From Polynucleobacter necessarius (GTDB taxonomy: Bacteria; Pseudomonadota; Gammaproteobacteria; Burkholderiales; Burkholderiaceae): 64,000 nt of DNA. Both the position numbers and the translations under genes were made by a program. Where the stretch lies: positions 1,364,001 through 1,428,000 of the forward strand of contig NZ_LT606951.1 of the NCBI RefSeq assembly GCF_900095205.1, in the 5' to 3' direction. Every line of letters begins with the position of its first letter. Positions within the stretch are counted from its first letter, which is position 1. Positions 63,851 through 64,000 of this stretch are shown in pieces. Below the pieces are notes generated by a model, which was given only the letters and a program-made list of their open reading frames with translations, ran no database searches and had not been told where the DNA came from.

Positions 63851-64000
63851 TTACCGAATGATGCCGCGGCGCGTTGAAGCGGCAATGAAGTCGTGAAACT
63901 GTGCGAGCTTCTCAGCAGTAGCAGCATCATCAGCAGATGCAACAACCATCTTCTGAATTTCTACTTTAGCGTCTTTAAAACTCAGTCCGTCCTTATAGAG
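63851..64000 (-). CDS. lpxA: UDP-N-acetylglucosamine acyltransferase, C-terminal part
   Basis: The last 49 codons of the gene upstream of lpxB; the rest lies outside the right edge. [18 protein letters not shown], then [17 protein letters not shown] and a TAA at 63851-63853, match the LpxA C-terminal helical domain. LpxA catalyses the first acyl transfer of lipid A synthesis. The visible portion is open. Confidence 0.85.
   Translation of the reverse strand, partial: LYKDGLSFKDAKVEIQKMVVASADDAATAEKLAQFHDFIAASTRRGIIR

Noticed and set aside
63841..63945. N-terminal extension of lpxB from 63945
   Set aside because: This stretch is the lpxA C-terminus read in another frame. The lpxB family block starts [13 protein letters not shown], just after the TTG at 63840.

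Overview
The window looks like a chromosome segment of a Polynucleobacter-type betaproteobacterium (Burkholderiaceae). This rests on gene content and order: lpxA-lpxB-rnhB-trmH, ratA-rnfH-guaB-guaA opposite smpB, ppsA opposite ppsR, a betaproteobacterial formate dehydrogenase cluster with DUF3305/DUF3306, and an Anbu operon. I found no rRNA, tRNA, insertion sequence, phage or CRISPR array.

The dominant feature is gene decay. I count about 25 open genes covering roughly 22 kb, and about 40 genes broken by one-base indels, two dinucleotide duplications, in-frame stops or internal deletions. Core genes are open (guaA, guaB, smpB, ratA, tadA, apbC, clsA, trmH, rnhB, lpxB). Accessory and catabolic genes are mostly broken. 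This fits an obligate symbiont in genome reduction, such as the Polynucleobacter necessarius symbionts of Euplotes ciliates. A draft with many indel errors is the alternative, but nonsense codons, multi-codon deletions and the uneven spread of lesions argue against it.

Layout. 1-1263: two truncated catabolic genes joined head to head. 1340-5990: a LivKHMGF-type ABC importer, every gene broken. 6009-8691: a DedA-like protein, then a broken acyl-CoA dehydrogenase and CoA-transferase. 8728-12620: cardiolipin synthase, a broken EEP hydrolase, a small Bfd-like protein and tungstate-type transporter genes tupB (broken) and tupC. 12610-21908: a formate dehydrogenase cluster with a heavily broken catalytic subunit and broken accessory genes. 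21915-28198: ApbC, phosphate transport and copper export. 28246-33786: a cell-envelope operon (GT39, flippase-like, GT9, PAP2) ending in a broken rlmJ. 33783-40495: broken SOUL, ldcA, queD, queE, radical SAM and ferritin-like genes around intact tadA. 40625-46704: a fully broken pgaCDAB operon for poly-N-acetylglucosamine.

46925-51659: a small broken membrane gene, the GMP synthesis genes, and smpB. 51793-55971: the Anbu proteasome-homologue operon. Its ATP-grasp, alpha-E and transglutaminase genes are broken, while the Anbu proteolytic-fold gene keeps an open frame behind a hairpin that covers its Shine-Dalgarno. 56003-60939: a strong bidirectional terminator, ppsA and ppsR (one frameshift each), and a diguanylate cyclase with one stop. 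61220-64000: trmH, rnhB, lpxB and the end of lpxA.

Losses group by pathway: molybdenum/tungsten enzymes and W uptake, the two queuosine precursor steps, PGA export, and the branched-chain amino acid type importer. The most notable system is the Anbu operon.
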